Assembly (NCBI GenBank): GCA_018889975.1
Contig: CP076546.1
Coordinates: 1,674,001 to 1,738,000 of the forward strand
Reading direction: 5' to 3'
Origin: Bacillus sp. NP157
GTDB lineage: Bacteria > Pseudomonadota > Gammaproteobacteria > Xanthomonadales > Rhodanobacteraceae
Length of the DNA stretch: 64,000 nucleotides
The position numbers and the translations under genes were made by a program. The notes beneath the pieces were generated by a model. That model made no database searches. It saw only the letters and a list, made by a program, of their open reading frames with translations, and was not told where the DNA came from. This document shows, one piece after another, positions 8,919 through 17,372 of this stretch; the stretch's first letter is position 1, and the number at the start of each line of letters is the position of its first letter.

Positions 8919-10976
8919 ATGTTCGAAGGACTCCGATTCAAGCACTGGAAGACCAGCGAAGGCGACGACGGCATCGTCGTCCTCACGCTCGACCGCGAGG
9001 GCGCCAGCGCCAACTCGCTGGCGCGCGAGGTGCTGGACGAACTGGGCACGCTGGTGGAACGCCTCGCCATCGAGGGGCCCAAGGGCGTGGTCATCCACTC
9101 GACCAAGCCGTCCGGCTTCGCCGTGGGCGCCGACATCCGCGAGTTCGTCGAATACGCGCACACGGGCACGGTGCTCGAGAACATCGAGAACGGCCAGCGC
9201 GTCTTCGAGAACCTGGCACGGCTGCCCTTCCCCACCGTCGCGGCCATCCACGGCGCGTGCATGGGTGGTGGCACCGAGCTCGCGCTCGCCTGCCGCTATC
9301 GCATCGCCGCCGATGACGACGCAACGAAGATCGGCCTTCCCGAAGTGATGCTCGGCATCCATCCCGGCTGGGGCGGCAGCGCACGCCTGCCGCGCCTCAT
9401 CGGTGCACCGGACGCCCTGCCCGCCATGCTGACCGGCAAGCCGTTCAACGCACGCCGCGCGAAAGCGGTCGGCCTGGTCGATCGCCTCGCCCGTCCCGAC
9501 GAGCTGCTCGCCGAAGCGCGCCAGCTGGCCAGGCGGCCATCGGCGCGCCCGTTCGCGCTGCGTGCCAAGGCCTGGGCGACCAACACCCTGCCGGCCCGCC
9601 TGATCCTTGCCCCGATGGTGCGCAAACAGACAGCCGCCAAGGTCCGCAAGGAACACTATCCGGCGCCGTTCGCGCTGATCGACGTCTGGGCCCAGGGCGG
9701 CGGCAACATCCAGCAGCGGCTGAAGCTGGAAGCCCGCTCCGTCGCGAAGCTCGCCAACACGCCCACCGCGCGCAACCTGATCCGCATCTTCTTCCTGCAG
9801 GAACGGCTGAAAGGCCTGGGCGGCGGCGTGGACCACGGCATCAAACACGTTCACGTCGTTGGCGCCGGCACCATGGGTGGCGACATCGCCGCGTGGTCGG
9901 CCCTGAAGGGTTTCGAGGTCACGTTGCAGGATCGCGAACTGCGCTTCGTCGAACCGGCGATCAAACGCGCACGCGCCATGTTTGAGAAGAAACTTAAGGC
10001 TGCCGCCAAGGTCGACGCGGCGACGGCGCGCCTGCGTGCCGACGTCGAAGGCAAGGGCGTGGCCGATGCCGACCTTGCCATCGAAGCCATCTTCGAGAAT
10101 CCCGAAGCGAAGCACGCGCTCTACGCCACCATCGAGCCGCAGTTCCGCGCCGACGAGATCCTCGCCAGCAACACGTCGTCGATCCCGCTCGATGAATTGC
10201 GCCAGGGGCTCGCCGCGCCGCAACGATTCCTCGGCCTGCACTTCTTCAACCCGGTGGCGCAGATGCCGCTGGTGGAAGTGGTCAAGCACGACCAGCTCGA
10301 CCCGGCGATCGAAAAGCGCGCACTGGCCTTCTGCAAGGCCATCGGCAAGCTGCCGGTGCCGGTGAAGGGCACTCCGGGCTTCCTCGTCAATCGCATCCTC
10401 ATGCCCTACCTGATGGAAGCGATGCGGCTCTACAACGAAGGCGTGCCGGGCCCGGTGCTCGACCGGGAAGCGAAGAAGTTCGGCATGCCGATGGGCCCGA
10501 TCGAACTGGCCGACACCGTTGGCCTGGACGTCTGCGCATCGGTCGGCAAGGAGCTTGCCCCGTTCCTCGGCCTCGAAGTGCCGGCGGGCCTCGAGGAGAA
10601 GCTCGCGGCGAACAAGCGCGGCAAGAAGGACGGCGAAGGCCTGTACGTCTGGAAGGACGGCAAGCCGGACAAGCCCGAGGTCGATCCCGACTACGTGGCA
10701 CCCGGCGACCTGCAGGACCGGATGATCCTGCCGATGGTCAACGAAGCCGTGGCCTGCCTGGCCGAGGGCGTCGTCGACGATGCCGACCTGCTCGATGCCG
10801 GCGTGATCTTCGGCACCGGCTTCGCCCCGTTCCGCGGCGGCCCGATCCAGTATGTCCGTACGGAAGGCGTCGCCGCCGTCCGCGAACGCCTGGCAAAGCT
10901 GGAGCAGAAACACGGCGCCCGCTTCGGGAAGAAAGAAGGCTGGGACAACCCCGAGCTGGCCACGCCGCCGGCCTGA
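8919..10976 (+). CDS. Fused enoyl-CoA hydratase/3-hydroxyacyl-CoA dehydrogenase (FadB/FadJ-type)
   Basis: This 685-residue bifunctional protein does the second and third steps of fatty-acid beta-oxidation. The crotonase domain (about 1-190) has GFAVGADIREF, the oxyanion region ACMGGGTELALACRYRIA and GLPEVMLGIHPGWGG. The NAD-binding domain begins near residue 310 (HVVGAGTMGGDIAAW), followed by NTSSIPLDEL, FLGLHFFNPVAQMPLVEVV and the C-terminal dehydrogenase repeats. ATG 8919 gives MFEGLRFKHWKTSEGDDGI, the normal family start; the frame stays open upstream to 8394 but in non-homologous sequence antisense to the previous gene. No thiolase gene is adjacent, so the partner must be elsewhere. A REP hairpin follows the stop. 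Confidence 0.94.
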   Translation: MFEGLRFKHWKTSEGDDGIVVLTLDREGASANSLAREVLDELGTLVERLAIEGPKGVVIHSTKPSGFAVGADIREFVEYAHTGTVLENIENGQRVFENLARLPFPTVAAIHGACMGGGTELALACRYRIAADDDATKIGLPEVMLGIHPGWGGSARLPRLIGAPDALPAMLTGKPFNARRAKAVGLVDRLARPDELLAEARQLARRPSARPFALRAKAWATNTLPARLILAPMVRKQTAAKVRKEHYPAPFALIDVWAQGGGNIQQRLKLEARSVAKLANTPTARNLIRIFFLQERLKGLGGGVDHGIKHVHVVGAGTMGGDIAAWSALKGFEVTLQDRELRFVEPAIKRARAMFEKKLKAAAKVDAATARLRADVEGKGVADADLAIEAIFENPEAKHALYATIEPQFRADEILASNTSSIPLDELRQGLAAPQRFLGLHFFNPVAQMPLVEVVKHDQLDPAIEKRALAFCKAIGKLPVPVKGTPGFLVNRILMPYLMEAMRLYNEGVPGPVLDREAKKFGMPMGPIELADTVGLDVCASVGKELAPFLGLEVPAGLEEKLAANKRGKKDGEGLYVWKDGKPDKPEVDPDYVAPGDLQDRMILPMVNEAVACLAEGVVDDADLLDAGVIFGTGFAPFRGGPIQYVRTEGVAAVRERLAKLEQKHGARFGKKEGWDNPELATPPA

Positions 10977-10992
10977 CTTGCGACGCAACCTG

Positions 10993-11063
10993 TGTAGGAG
11001 CGCGCCTGCGCGCGAAGGTCGCGCACCGGTCGGGCACCGGTCGCGCGCAGGCGCGCTCCTACA
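10993..11063. repeat. REP inverted pair (family A) after the beta-oxidation gene
   Basis: TGTAGGAGCGCGCCTGC at 10993 is mirrored by its reverse complement ending at 11062, forming a roughly 22-bp perfect stem with a loop of about 26 bases that itself contains repeated CACCGGTCG. It lies between two convergent genes and may also act as a terminator. Confidence 0.85.
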
Positions 11064-11084
11064 AGACGGCCATTCGCTGGGCGC

Positions 11085-11687
11085 TTACCAGACGAGGTCG
11101 TCAGGCACGCCGTCGTCGGCTTCGGACGTCGGCGCATGGGGATCGACCATCAGCGCGATGAATTCCGGGCCGATATCGGCCAGCGCATCGATCACCGCCT
11201 TGTCGACCACGAGGTAGCGGCCGCCCTGCTGTACGACGCCGAGCGTGCCGGCGTTGATCGCGGCGAGCTGGGTGGCATCGACGTGCACGCGGCGGATCTT
11301 GTCGCCATACGGGAAGTGACGCACCAGGTCGGCGTCGGCCAGGTTCAGCGCCTTGCCTTTCAACAGCTCTTCGATCTTGCGCTTCTTTTCCTTGCGCAGG
11401 CGGGCGACTTCCGCCGCCTCGGCCTCGGCCTTGCGGCGTTCGCCCGCTTCGGTCTGCGCGCGGATGGCGTAGGCCTTGGCCAGGTCCATCTCGCCATCCT
11501 TGCGCGGCGGGCGCTGGGCTGACGCGCCCTTGCCACCCTGCGGGCGCCCATTGCCCTTGCCAGGCTTGCCGCCACCCTGCGGGCGCTGTCCACCCTGCCT
11601 CGGCGGCGGCGCGGATTTACGGGCCTCTTCGCGGATCTCCTTGACGAGGCCGCTCTTCAACAACTGGTCGCGCAGCGAATCTGCCAT
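11085..11687 (-). CDS. DUF2058 (YaiL-like) nucleoprotein/polynucleotide-associated protein
   Basis: This 200-residue protein matches DUF2058: a short N-terminal helix (MADSLRDQLLKSGLVKEIRE), a low-complexity Pro/Gly/Gln/Lys linker (about 25-62), a Glu/Arg/Lys-rich helix, and a conserved C-terminal domain with VRHFPYGDKIRRVHVD and YLVVDKAVIDALADI. Family members are described as nucleic-acid-associated, but no precise role is established. It is the third gene after ugd and slyX on the same strand, 21 bases past slyX, so probably co-transcribed. Confidence 0.88.
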   Translation of the reverse strand: MADSLRDQLLKSGLVKEIREEARKSAPPPRQGGQRPQGGGKPGKGNGRPQGGKGASAQRPPRKDGEMDLAKAYAIRAQTEAGERRKAEAEAAEVARLRKEKKRKIEELLKGKALNLADADLVRHFPYGDKIRRVHVDATQLAAINAGTLGVVQQGGRYLVVDKAVIDALADIGPEFIALMVDPHAPTSEADDGVPDDLVW

Positions 11688-11708
11688 GTTCGGTAAGGCT
11701 CTTTCGAA

Positions 11709-11921
11709 TCAGTAGTGCGGCGGCGGGGGTTCGCTGGCGGTTTCGCCGCCGATCCCCGCACGCATGGTGGCCAGGTCCGAGCGCATCTCGCGCAGGGCCC
11801 GCTCCAGGATATCCAGGCGGCGCGCGATATCCGCGTCCGCCGAAGACAGGCCATTCACGGTGTCGTCGATGAAGGAAAGACGCACCTCCAGCTCCGTCAC
11901 GCGATCGTCGATCTCACCCAT
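11709..11921 (-). CDS. slyX: SlyX family coiled-coil protein
   Basis: This is a 70-residue protein predicted to be almost entirely coiled-coil: [20 protein letters not shown], then a heptad-patterned helix [20 protein letters not shown], ending in the PPPPHY tail typical of SlyX. The biochemical role of SlyX is not established. ATG 11921 gives the family N-terminus [12 protein letters not shown] and overlaps the end of ugd by eight bases; the ORF is open further but reads antisense-like Ala/Arg sequence upstream. Confidence 0.9.
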   Translation of the reverse strand: MGEIDDRVTELEVRLSFIDDTVNGLSSADADIARRLDILERALREMRSDLATMRAGIGGETASEPPPPHY

Positions 11922-13263
11922 GGTGCTTACCCGCCAGGCTGCGGCCACGGCCGATGCCGTAGTACGCAATGCCAGCCTCTTCGACGGCCGCCGGATCGTA
12001 CAGGTTGCGGCCATCGATGATCACAGGCGTGCCGAGCATCGACTTCACGCGGGCGAAGTCCGGGCTGCGGAAGGCCTTCCACTCGGTCACGATGACCAGT
12101 GCGTCGGCGCCTTCCAGGGCTTCGTACGGCCGGCCGACGAGCACGAGGTCGTCGCGTTCGCCATAGATGCGCCGCGTCTCGTCGGCTGCCTCCGGGTCGA
12201 ACGCGCGCACCGAAGCGCCCGCCTCCCAGAGTTGCTCGATCAGGCGACGGCTGGACGCCTCGCGCATGTCATCGGTGTTGGGCTTGAACGCGAGGCCCCA
12301 CACCGCGATGGTGCGGCCTTGCAGCGCGCCGTCGAAATGCTTCGACAGCAGGGCGAACGGGCGCGACTTCTGTGCGTCGTTCACCGCCTCGACCGAGTTC
12401 AGCAGCCTCGCGTCGTAGCCGACCGAATGCGCGGTGCGTGCGAGTGCCTGCACGTCCTTCGGGAAGCACGAGCCACCGTAGCCCGCACCGGGGTAGATGA
12501 AGTGGTAGCCGATGCGCGGATCGGCGCCGATGCCCTGGCGCACGAGTTCGACGTCCGCGCCGACATGCTCGGCGATGTTGGCGATTTCGTTCATGAAGCT
12601 GATCTTCGTCGCCAGCATCGCATTGGCGGCGTACTTGGTCAGCTCGGCGGAACGCTCGTCCATCACCACCATGCGGTCGTGGTTGCGGTTGAACGCCGCG
12701 TAGAGCTTGCGCAACACGCCGATGGCGCGCTGGCTGGACGCTCCGACGATGATCCGGTCGGGGCGCATGCAATCTTCGACCGCGTCGCCTTCCTTGAGGA
12801 ATTCGGGATTGGAGACGACATCGAAGGGAATGTCGGCGCCACGCGCTTGCAGTCGCTCGGCGATGGCCGCGCGTACGCGGTCGGCGGTGCCCACCGGCAC
12901 GGTCGATTTGTTCACCACCACGGTGTAGCGATCAATGTTGTCGCCGATGGTACGGGCGACCGCCAGCACGTACTGCAGGTCGGCGCTGCCATCTTCGTCC
13001 GGCGGCGTGCCGACCGCGATGAAGACCAGCTCACCATGGGCGATCGCGGGCGGCGCATCGATGGTGAACTCAAGCCGGCCTTCCGCGTGGTTACGCAGCA
13101 CCATGGGTTCCAGGCCCGGCTCATAGATCGGGATGTGGCCCTGCTTCAGGCGCTCGACCTTCCCGGCGTCCACGTCGACGCACACCACGTGGTTGCCCAT
13201 CTCGGCGAGGCAGGTCCCGGTGACGAGGCCAACATAGCCGGTACCGAAGATCGTGACTTTCAT
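11914..13263 (-). CDS. ugd: UDP-glucose 6-dehydrogenase
   Basis: This 449-residue enzyme oxidises UDP-glucose to UDP-glucuronate with two NAD+, feeding exopolysaccharide or LPS sugar synthesis. The Rossmann motif is at the extreme N-terminus ([19 protein letters not shown]). The catalytic cysteine is in [12 protein letters not shown] (about residue 263), and the C-terminal UDP-binding domain has [15 protein letters not shown]. Length and start match the family. It heads a three-gene run with slyX and the DUF2058 gene. No polysaccharide cluster is adjacent. Confidence 0.96.
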   Translation of the reverse strand: MKVTIFGTGYVGLVTGTCLAEMGNHVVCVDVDAGKVERLKQGHIPIYEPGLEPMVLRNHAEGRLEFTIDAPPAIAHGELVFIAVGTPPDEDGSADLQYVLAVARTIGDNIDRYTVVVNKSTVPVGTADRVRAAIAERLQARGADIPFDVVSNPEFLKEGDAVEDCMRPDRIIVGASSQRAIGVLRKLYAAFNRNHDRMVVMDERSAELTKYAANAMLATKISFMNEIANIAEHVGADVELVRQGIGADPRIGYHFIYPGAGYGGSCFPKDVQALARTAHSVGYDARLLNSVEAVNDAQKSRPFALLSKHFDGALQGRTIAVWGLAFKPNTDDMREASSRRLIEQLWEAGASVRAFDPEAADETRRIYGERDDLVLVGRPYEALEGADALVIVTEWKAFRSPDFARVKSMLGTPVIIDGRNLYDPAAVEEAGIAYYGIGRGRSLAGKHHG

Positions 13264-13338
13264 GGAGGTCCTTGGAGCATGCCGACGGGTTCGCCGTAAC
13301 CGCCGATTGTAATCGCCCGCCCGGTGGGGCGAAACCCA

Positions 13339-13370
13339 ATAAAAAAGGGCGCGGAGTGATCCGCGCCCTT
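13339..13370 (-). terminator. Rho-independent terminator of the FKBP isomerase gene
   Basis: On the minus strand an 11-bp stem (AAGGGCGCGGA/TCCGCGCCCTT, 4-base loop) is followed by TTTTTTATT. It lies 26 bases past the stop of the isomerase gene and upstream of ugd. Confidence 0.9.
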
Positions 13371-13395
13371 CGGGTGTCGCTTTGGAGCCTAAGGC

Positions 13396-14184
13396 TTACT
13401 TGCCGCCCTGCGGGGCGCCACCAGCCTGCGGACCCGGACCCTGGCCAGCCGGGGTCGGACCGGTCTTCAGCAGTTCCACGTCGAAGATGATCGTCGCGTT
13501 CGGCGGGAAGCCGTTTTCCGGCTTGGCGCCGTAAGCGATGTTCGACGGGATGACAAGCTTGTACTTGCCGCCGGTCTGCATCAGCTGCAGGCCTTCGCGG
13601 AAGCCCGGGATGACGGCAGCCAGCGGGATCTGCGCCGGGCCGGCCGGCTGGTGATCGGCCGAGGAGTCGAACTTCTCGCCGTTCACGAAGGTGCCGGTGT
13701 AGTTGATGGTGACCGTGTCGTTCGGACCCGGACGCTGGCCGGTACCGGCCTGGACGACCGTGTACTGCAGGCCCGAAGCCGTGGTCTTGACGCCAGCAGC
13801 TGCCTTGTTCTTGGCAAGGTAGGCGTCGCCTTCCTTCTTGTTGTCAGCCGCCACCTTGTTGTACTCGGCTTCGGCCTTGACCTTCAGCTGGGCCACGAAG
13901 GCTTCGCGGGTCGACTTGGCTTCGGCTTCGGTCATGGTCGGCTTCTGGCCGGACAGGGCAGCCTGAAGGGCCTTGGCGACGGTTGCCGGGTCCACTTCGC
14001 GCGCGACGAGCGGCGGAAGCGAGCTGGCAAGGTCCCAACCCACGACATAGCTGGCCTTCTGCTTATCAACCGCACCGGCGGGAGCGGCAGCCGGCTTGGC
14101 AGCCTGGGCAGATGCGCCCGCGGCCGCACCCAGCGAAACCGCCAGGGCGACGGCCATCATCGTGGGACGCAAAAAGTGCTTCAT
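13396..14184 (-). CDS. Periplasmic FKBP-type peptidyl-prolyl isomerase (FkpA/Mip-like)
   Basis: This 262-residue secreted foldase speeds cis-trans isomerisation at proline and helps envelope protein folding. It starts with a signal peptide (MKHFLRPTMMAVALAVSLGA, cleavage near ASA-QA). An N-terminal dimerisation domain (YVVGWDLASSLPPLVAREVD and Lys-rich helices) precedes the FKBP domain: TVTINYTGTFVNGEKFDSS, GFREGLQLMQTGGKYKLVIP and NATIIFDVELL. The last 20 residues are a Gly/Pro/Gln-rich tail beyond the usual end. It is monocistronic, with its own terminator and a sigma-E-like promoter upstream; fkpA belongs to the sigma-E regulon in E. coli. Confidence 0.95.
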   Translation of the reverse strand: MKHFLRPTMMAVALAVSLGAAAGASAQAAKPAAAPAGAVDKQKASYVVGWDLASSLPPLVAREVDPATVAKALQAALSGQKPTMTEAEAKSTREAFVAQLKVKAEAEYNKVAADNKKEGDAYLAKNKAAAGVKTTASGLQYTVVQAGTGQRPGPNDTVTINYTGTFVNGEKFDSSADHQPAGPAQIPLAAVIPGFREGLQLMQTGGKYKLVIPSNIAYGAKPENGFPPNATIIFDVELLKTGPTPAGQGPGPQAGGAPQGGK

Positions 14185-14293
14185 TCGTTACTCCCTCTCT
14201 TTGGAGAAAATCGGCGAGGCCGCCGTGGTACCTCCGTGCGGAGGCGAAACGCCATTGTGCTGTGGTTCGCGCCCGGCTTGCAATGACGGAGGC

Positions 14294-14320
14294 AGAGACA
14301 AGGTTTCACAGCAAAAGTTC
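14294..14320 (-). promoter_or_regulatory. Predicted sigma-E promoter of the FKBP isomerase gene
   Basis: On the minus strand GAACTT (14315-14320) and TCTCT (14294-14298) are separated by exactly 16 bases. It is the same architecture, spacing and -10 start (GTCTC) as the predicted rpoE promoter at 5595-5621. The leader to the ATG at 14184 would be about 100 bases. Confidence 0.68.
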
Positions 14321-14345
14321 ACGAACCTTTCGTCGAGGGGCCGAA

Positions 14346-16106
14346 TTACTCCTCGTGGCCCTGTCCCGGCTTGTCCAGGGTGTCGCGCAACGCGGCCTGC
14401 AAGCGGGCGTGGATCTGCACCAGGACGCGCCACAGCAGCCATGTCAGGCCGATTCCGATGAGTATCAGCACCCCTGCGACTTCGCGCGGAGGCAGGATCG
14501 TCGAGGCCAGCGCGGCCACCAGCAGGCCGAGGATCAGCATCACCACCACGGGGATGATCCGGGCGAGCACGGCGCGAATCCGGTAGGTGCGGGCGCCGAA
14601 ACGATCCGGGATGCTCAGCTCGGCAAGCAGCATGCCCAGGGCACCAGCCTTGCGATAAGCGGCCACCACCATGGGCAGGGAGACCAGCGCCGCCGCCGAC
14701 CACGCGAGGCTTCGGCGCACCACCGGGTTGTCGCTGAAGAGATCCAGGTGCATGAAGCCGCGGCGGTAGGCGAATGCCGCGATGATGAAGACGGCGATCA
14801 CCAGCGCCATGTTGATCAGGACGTGCCAGACCAGCCTACGGATCATTTTCATGACGATGGCACCCTGCCCTTGCAGGCCCAGGCTGCCCATCCAGTCGGT
14901 GTAGGCACCGAACACCCCCGTCACCCGCGCCGGCAGGACGCGGCCCAGCAGGTTCGCCAGCGGATCCGACGAACGGATCAGGTATGGGGTAAGGAAGGTG
15001 GTGATCGCCGACACGGCGACGGCCACCGGGTAGAGGAAGTCGCTGGTGACTTTCAGCGTAAGGCCGAGCGACGCGATGACGAACGAGAATTCACCGATCT
15101 GCGCGAGGCCCATGCCTACCCGCAGCGAGGTGCGTCCGTCATTGCCCGCGACGAAACTGCCGAAACTGCAGGTCACCACCTTGCCCACCACCACGGCGAT
15201 GGTCACGATCGTGATCGGCCACGCATAGCTGGCGAGGAGCGCAGGGTCGATCAGCATGCCGATGGCCACGAAGAACACGGCACTGAACATGTCGCGCACC
15301 GGCATGATGATCCGCTCGATGCGGGCCACGCTTTCCGATTCGGCGACGATGGCGCCGATCATGAAGGCGCCCAGCGCGACGCTGTAGCCCAGGTCGGTGA
15401 CCAGCAGGCAGAAGCCGAAGCAGATGCCGAGCACGGCGACCAGCAGCACGTCGTTGCGGCTGACCCGGGCGATGTAGTCGACCACGCGTGGGACCAGCAG
15501 CAGGCCCACCACCAGCGACACCGCCATGAACAGGCCCAGCCGGCCCACCGCGGCAAGCGCCTGCCCCGCTTCCAGGCCACCGGTGCTCGCGATACCGGTG
15601 AGCAGGGCCATCAGCACGATGGCCAGCAGGTCTTCCACGATGAGGATGCCGAACATCAGTTGCGCGAAACGCTCGCGCTTGAGGTTCAGGTCTTCCAGCG
15701 CTTTCATGATGATGGTGGTGGACGAAATCGACAGCATGGCGCCGAGGAACAGCGAATCCATCGCCGTCCAGCCGAAGAAGCGGCCGATCTCGAAGCCGAT
15801 CCACACCATCAGCACGATCTCGGCGAAGGCCGCGACCAGCGCCGCCCCACCCACCGCGCGCAGCTTCTTCAGGCTGAATTCCAGCCCGAGCGCGAACAGC
15901 AGCAGGATCATGCCCAGCTCGGAGAGCGTGCGGATCGTCTCTTCGTCGTGGATGAAGATGTACGGGAAGGTATGCGGACCGATCAGCAGGCCGGCGATGA
16001 TGTAGCCGAGCACGACCGGCTGGCGCAGGCGCTGGAAAAGCACCGTGGTGAGACCCGCCACGAGCATGACAGTCGCGAGGTCCTGGATGAAAACGATGCC
16101 GTGCAT
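14346..16106 (-). CDS. CPA2-family cation:proton antiporter (KefB/YbaL-like membrane core)
   Basis: This 586-residue inner-membrane protein has about 12 hydrophobic helices in the CPA2 fold (RQPVVLGYIIAGLLIGPHTF, ALGLEFSLKKLRAVG, SISSTTIIMKALEDLNL, GAFMIGAIVAESE). Unlike KefB/KefC it has no TrkA-N or RCK nucleotide-binding domain. The C-terminal part has a further set of four hydrophobic helices separated by a cytoplasmic linker, as in some YbaL-like proteins. It probably exchanges K+ or Na+ for H+. ATG 16106 (MHGIVFIQDLATVML) starts the first helix; the ORF extends 24 codons upstream through non-membrane sequence. Confidence 0.88.
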   Translation of the reverse strand: MHGIVFIQDLATVMLVAGLTTVLFQRLRQPVVLGYIIAGLLIGPHTFPYIFIHDEETIRTLSELGMILLLFALGLEFSLKKLRAVGGAALVAAFAEIVLMVWIGFEIGRFFGWTAMDSLFLGAMLSISSTTIIMKALEDLNLKRERFAQLMFGILIVEDLLAIVLMALLTGIASTGGLEAGQALAAVGRLGLFMAVSLVVGLLLVPRVVDYIARVSRNDVLLVAVLGICFGFCLLVTDLGYSVALGAFMIGAIVAESESVARIERIIMPVRDMFSAVFFVAIGMLIDPALLASYAWPITIVTIAVVVGKVVTCSFGSFVAGNDGRTSLRVGMGLAQIGEFSFVIASLGLTLKVTSDFLYPVAVAVSAITTFLTPYLIRSSDPLANLLGRVLPARVTGVFGAYTDWMGSLGLQGQGAIVMKMIRRLVWHVLINMALVIAVFIIAAFAYRRGFMHLDLFSDNPVVRRSLAWSAAALVSLPMVVAAYRKAGALGMLLAELSIPDRFGARTYRIRAVLARIIPVVVMLILGLLVAALASTILPPREVAGVLILIGIGLTWLLWRVLVQIHARLQAALRDTLDKPGQGHEE

Positions 16107-16310
16107 GCCTGTCCCTGTGTGTATGAGGGAACAGGTTACCCCGCAGGAAGTCACGAGAACATGTCTGCGATTGGGCACTTCGTGACCACCTGGTTACCGC
16201 GTAACCAAAGTGCCTCGGACGCGTATTTCAGGGCGTTTCTCGCAAGTGCATGCCACGTATGGATATTCTGAATCCGTCGAAAATAAATTCAAAAAAAGTG
16301 TCATGAACGC

Positions 16311-16339
16311 TTGACGGAATAGGGGTTCGGCCCTAATCT
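16311..16339 (+). promoter_or_regulatory. Sigma-70 promoter of the tRNA cluster
   Basis: TTGACG (16311-16316) and TAATCT (16334-16339) are separated by 17 bases, followed by a short leader to the tRNA-Ala gene at 16356. The preceding 40 bases are A-rich and could act as an UP element. Confidence 0.8.
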
Positions 16340-16355
16340 TTGCGGCTTCCAGCAG

Positions 16356-16431
16356 GGGGCCATAGCTCAGCTGGGAGAGCGCCTGCATGGCATGCAGGAG
16401 GTCGCCGGTTCGATCCCGGCTGGCTCCACCA
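16356..16431 (+). tRNA. tRNA-Ala (anticodon GGC)
   Basis: The 76-base gene folds as a normal cloverleaf with the acceptor pair GGGGCCA/TGGCTCC. The anticodon stem CCTGC/GCAGG encloses the loop ATGGCAT, giving anticodon GGC. GGTTCGATCC forms the T-arm and CCA is encoded at the end. It reads GCC codons. Confidence 0.97.
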
Positions 16432-16442
16432 ACTTCTAGTAC

Positions 16443-16518
16443 GTCCCCATCGTCTAGAGGCCTAGGACATCACCCTTTCACGGTGGCGACCGGGGTTCGA
16501 ATCCCCGTGGGGACGCCA
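16443..16518 (+). tRNA. tRNA-Glu (anticodon TTC)
   Basis: The 76-base gene has acceptor stem GTCCCCA/TGGGGAC, anticodon loop CTTTCAC (TTC), T-arm GGGTTCGAATCCC and an encoded CCA. It lies 11 bases after tRNA-Ala in the same transcription unit. Confidence 0.97.
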
Positions 16519-16586
16519 CTTTCCGGACAGCCGGATAGTGTAATGGATGTAGAAGTTGGTAGTTGTTGGAAGTTGGAAACTAGTGT

Positions 16587-16663
16587 GGAGCGGTAGTTCA
16601 GTCGGTTAGAATGCTGGCCTGTCACGCCGGAGGTCGCGGGTTCGAGTCCCGTCCGCTCCGCCA
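16587..16663 (+). tRNA. tRNA-Asp (anticodon GTC)
   Basis: The 77-base gene has acceptor stem GGAGCGG/CCGCTCC, an anticodon arm with CTGTCAC (GTC), T-arm GGGTTCGAGTCCC and an encoded CCA. It is the last tRNA of the three-gene cluster. Confidence 0.97.
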
Positions 16664-16677
16664 CTTTTCCAAAGAAG

Positions 16678-16703
16678 AATCCGCCAGCTGGCGGATTTTT
16701 TTT
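16678..16703 (+). terminator. Rho-independent terminator of the tRNA cluster
   Basis: The self-complementary AATCCGCCAGCTGGCGGATT is followed by a run of T, 15 bases past tRNA-Asp. Confidence 0.93.
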
Positions 16704-16737
16704 GCCTGGAATTCGTACCCTGCCGCCGCGCCTCATG

Positions 16738-16848
16738 TAGGAGCCCACCCGTGGGCGACATCTTTTCGCGATATGGCGACAGGGACCGTGGGGTATTCAG
16801 AATCCATGGATTTTTTCGCCGACCCATCGCGCGCAGGCGCGCTCCTAC
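16738..16848. repeat. REP elements (family A and a variant) between the tRNA cluster and DUF1249 gene
   Basis: A variant (GTAGGAGCCCACCCGTGGGC) begins at 16738, and a standard inverted family A copy occupies 16827-16848. The pair brackets about 60 bases of non-coding sequence. Confidence 0.75.
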
Positions 16849-16866
16849 AGGGCGGGAACGCCGGGT

Positions 16867-17340
16867 TCAGGGTTCGGGTGTGTCCTGGCGGACGAGCGTT
16901 CCGGTGGAATGGCCCTGCTCGGCCAGGTATTCCAGCCAGCGGGTCAGGAAGCCATTCATGCGCAGGCGGTGCTGGAGCACGGTGTCGGCCGGCGGAAAAG
17001 GGCCGAGTACCTGCCACAGCTTGCGCCCCGGATGGCAATGCAGCGCTTCCGCCACATGGGCGTCGGTGTACATCCGCAGCTGCGCCGAGGGCGAAGGCTG
17101 TCCCGTGGCTTCGTCCACGAAATCGTAGGTCAGCTCAAGCTCCAGGGTGTACGGATGCTTCTCCTGGATTTCCAGGCGCACGTTGAGGCCGTCGTCGACA
17201 TCGGACAGATAGCGGCCGGGCGCCAGCCGCTGCGGCGCGAACAGGCGCGCCAGGCGATGGTAATTCTCCGCATAAAGACCCATCAGGAATTCGAAGCGTC
17301 CCGGGATGAGCGCAGTTGGGCGTTCGAGGATGGCTGTCAT
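16867..17340 (-). CDS. DUF1249 (YqiB-like) protein
   Basis: This 157-residue protein matches DUF1249: FEFLMGLYAENYHRLARLF near the start, then LEIQEKHPYTLELELTYDF, RMYTDAHVAEALHCHPG and the conserved end NGFLTRWLEYLAEQGHS. It is cytosolic with no signal peptide. The family is widespread in gammaproteobacteria and has no established biochemical role. It lies 32 bases after ppsR on the same strand, so it may be read through from there. Confidence 0.9.
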   Translation of the reverse strand: MTAILERPTALIPGRFEFLMGLYAENYHRLARLFAPQRLAPGRYLSDVDDGLNVRLEIQEKHPYTLELELTYDFVDEATGQPSPSAQLRMYTDAHVAEALHCHPGRKLWQVLGPFPPADTVLQHRLRMNGFLTRWLEYLAEQGHSTGTLVRQDTPEP

Positions 17341-17372
17341 GGGCTGGGGCGGTCTCCGTAAACGTTCTCTTA

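Noticed and set aside
8649-10988. 779-residue minus-strand frame opposite the beta-oxidation gene
   Set aside because: The opposite strand carries crotonase and dehydrogenase motifs; this frame has no family features.
13983-16271. 762-residue plus-strand frame opposite the antiporter
   Set aside because: Extremely His/Asp/Gln-rich, the pattern of an antisense reading of a membrane protein gene.
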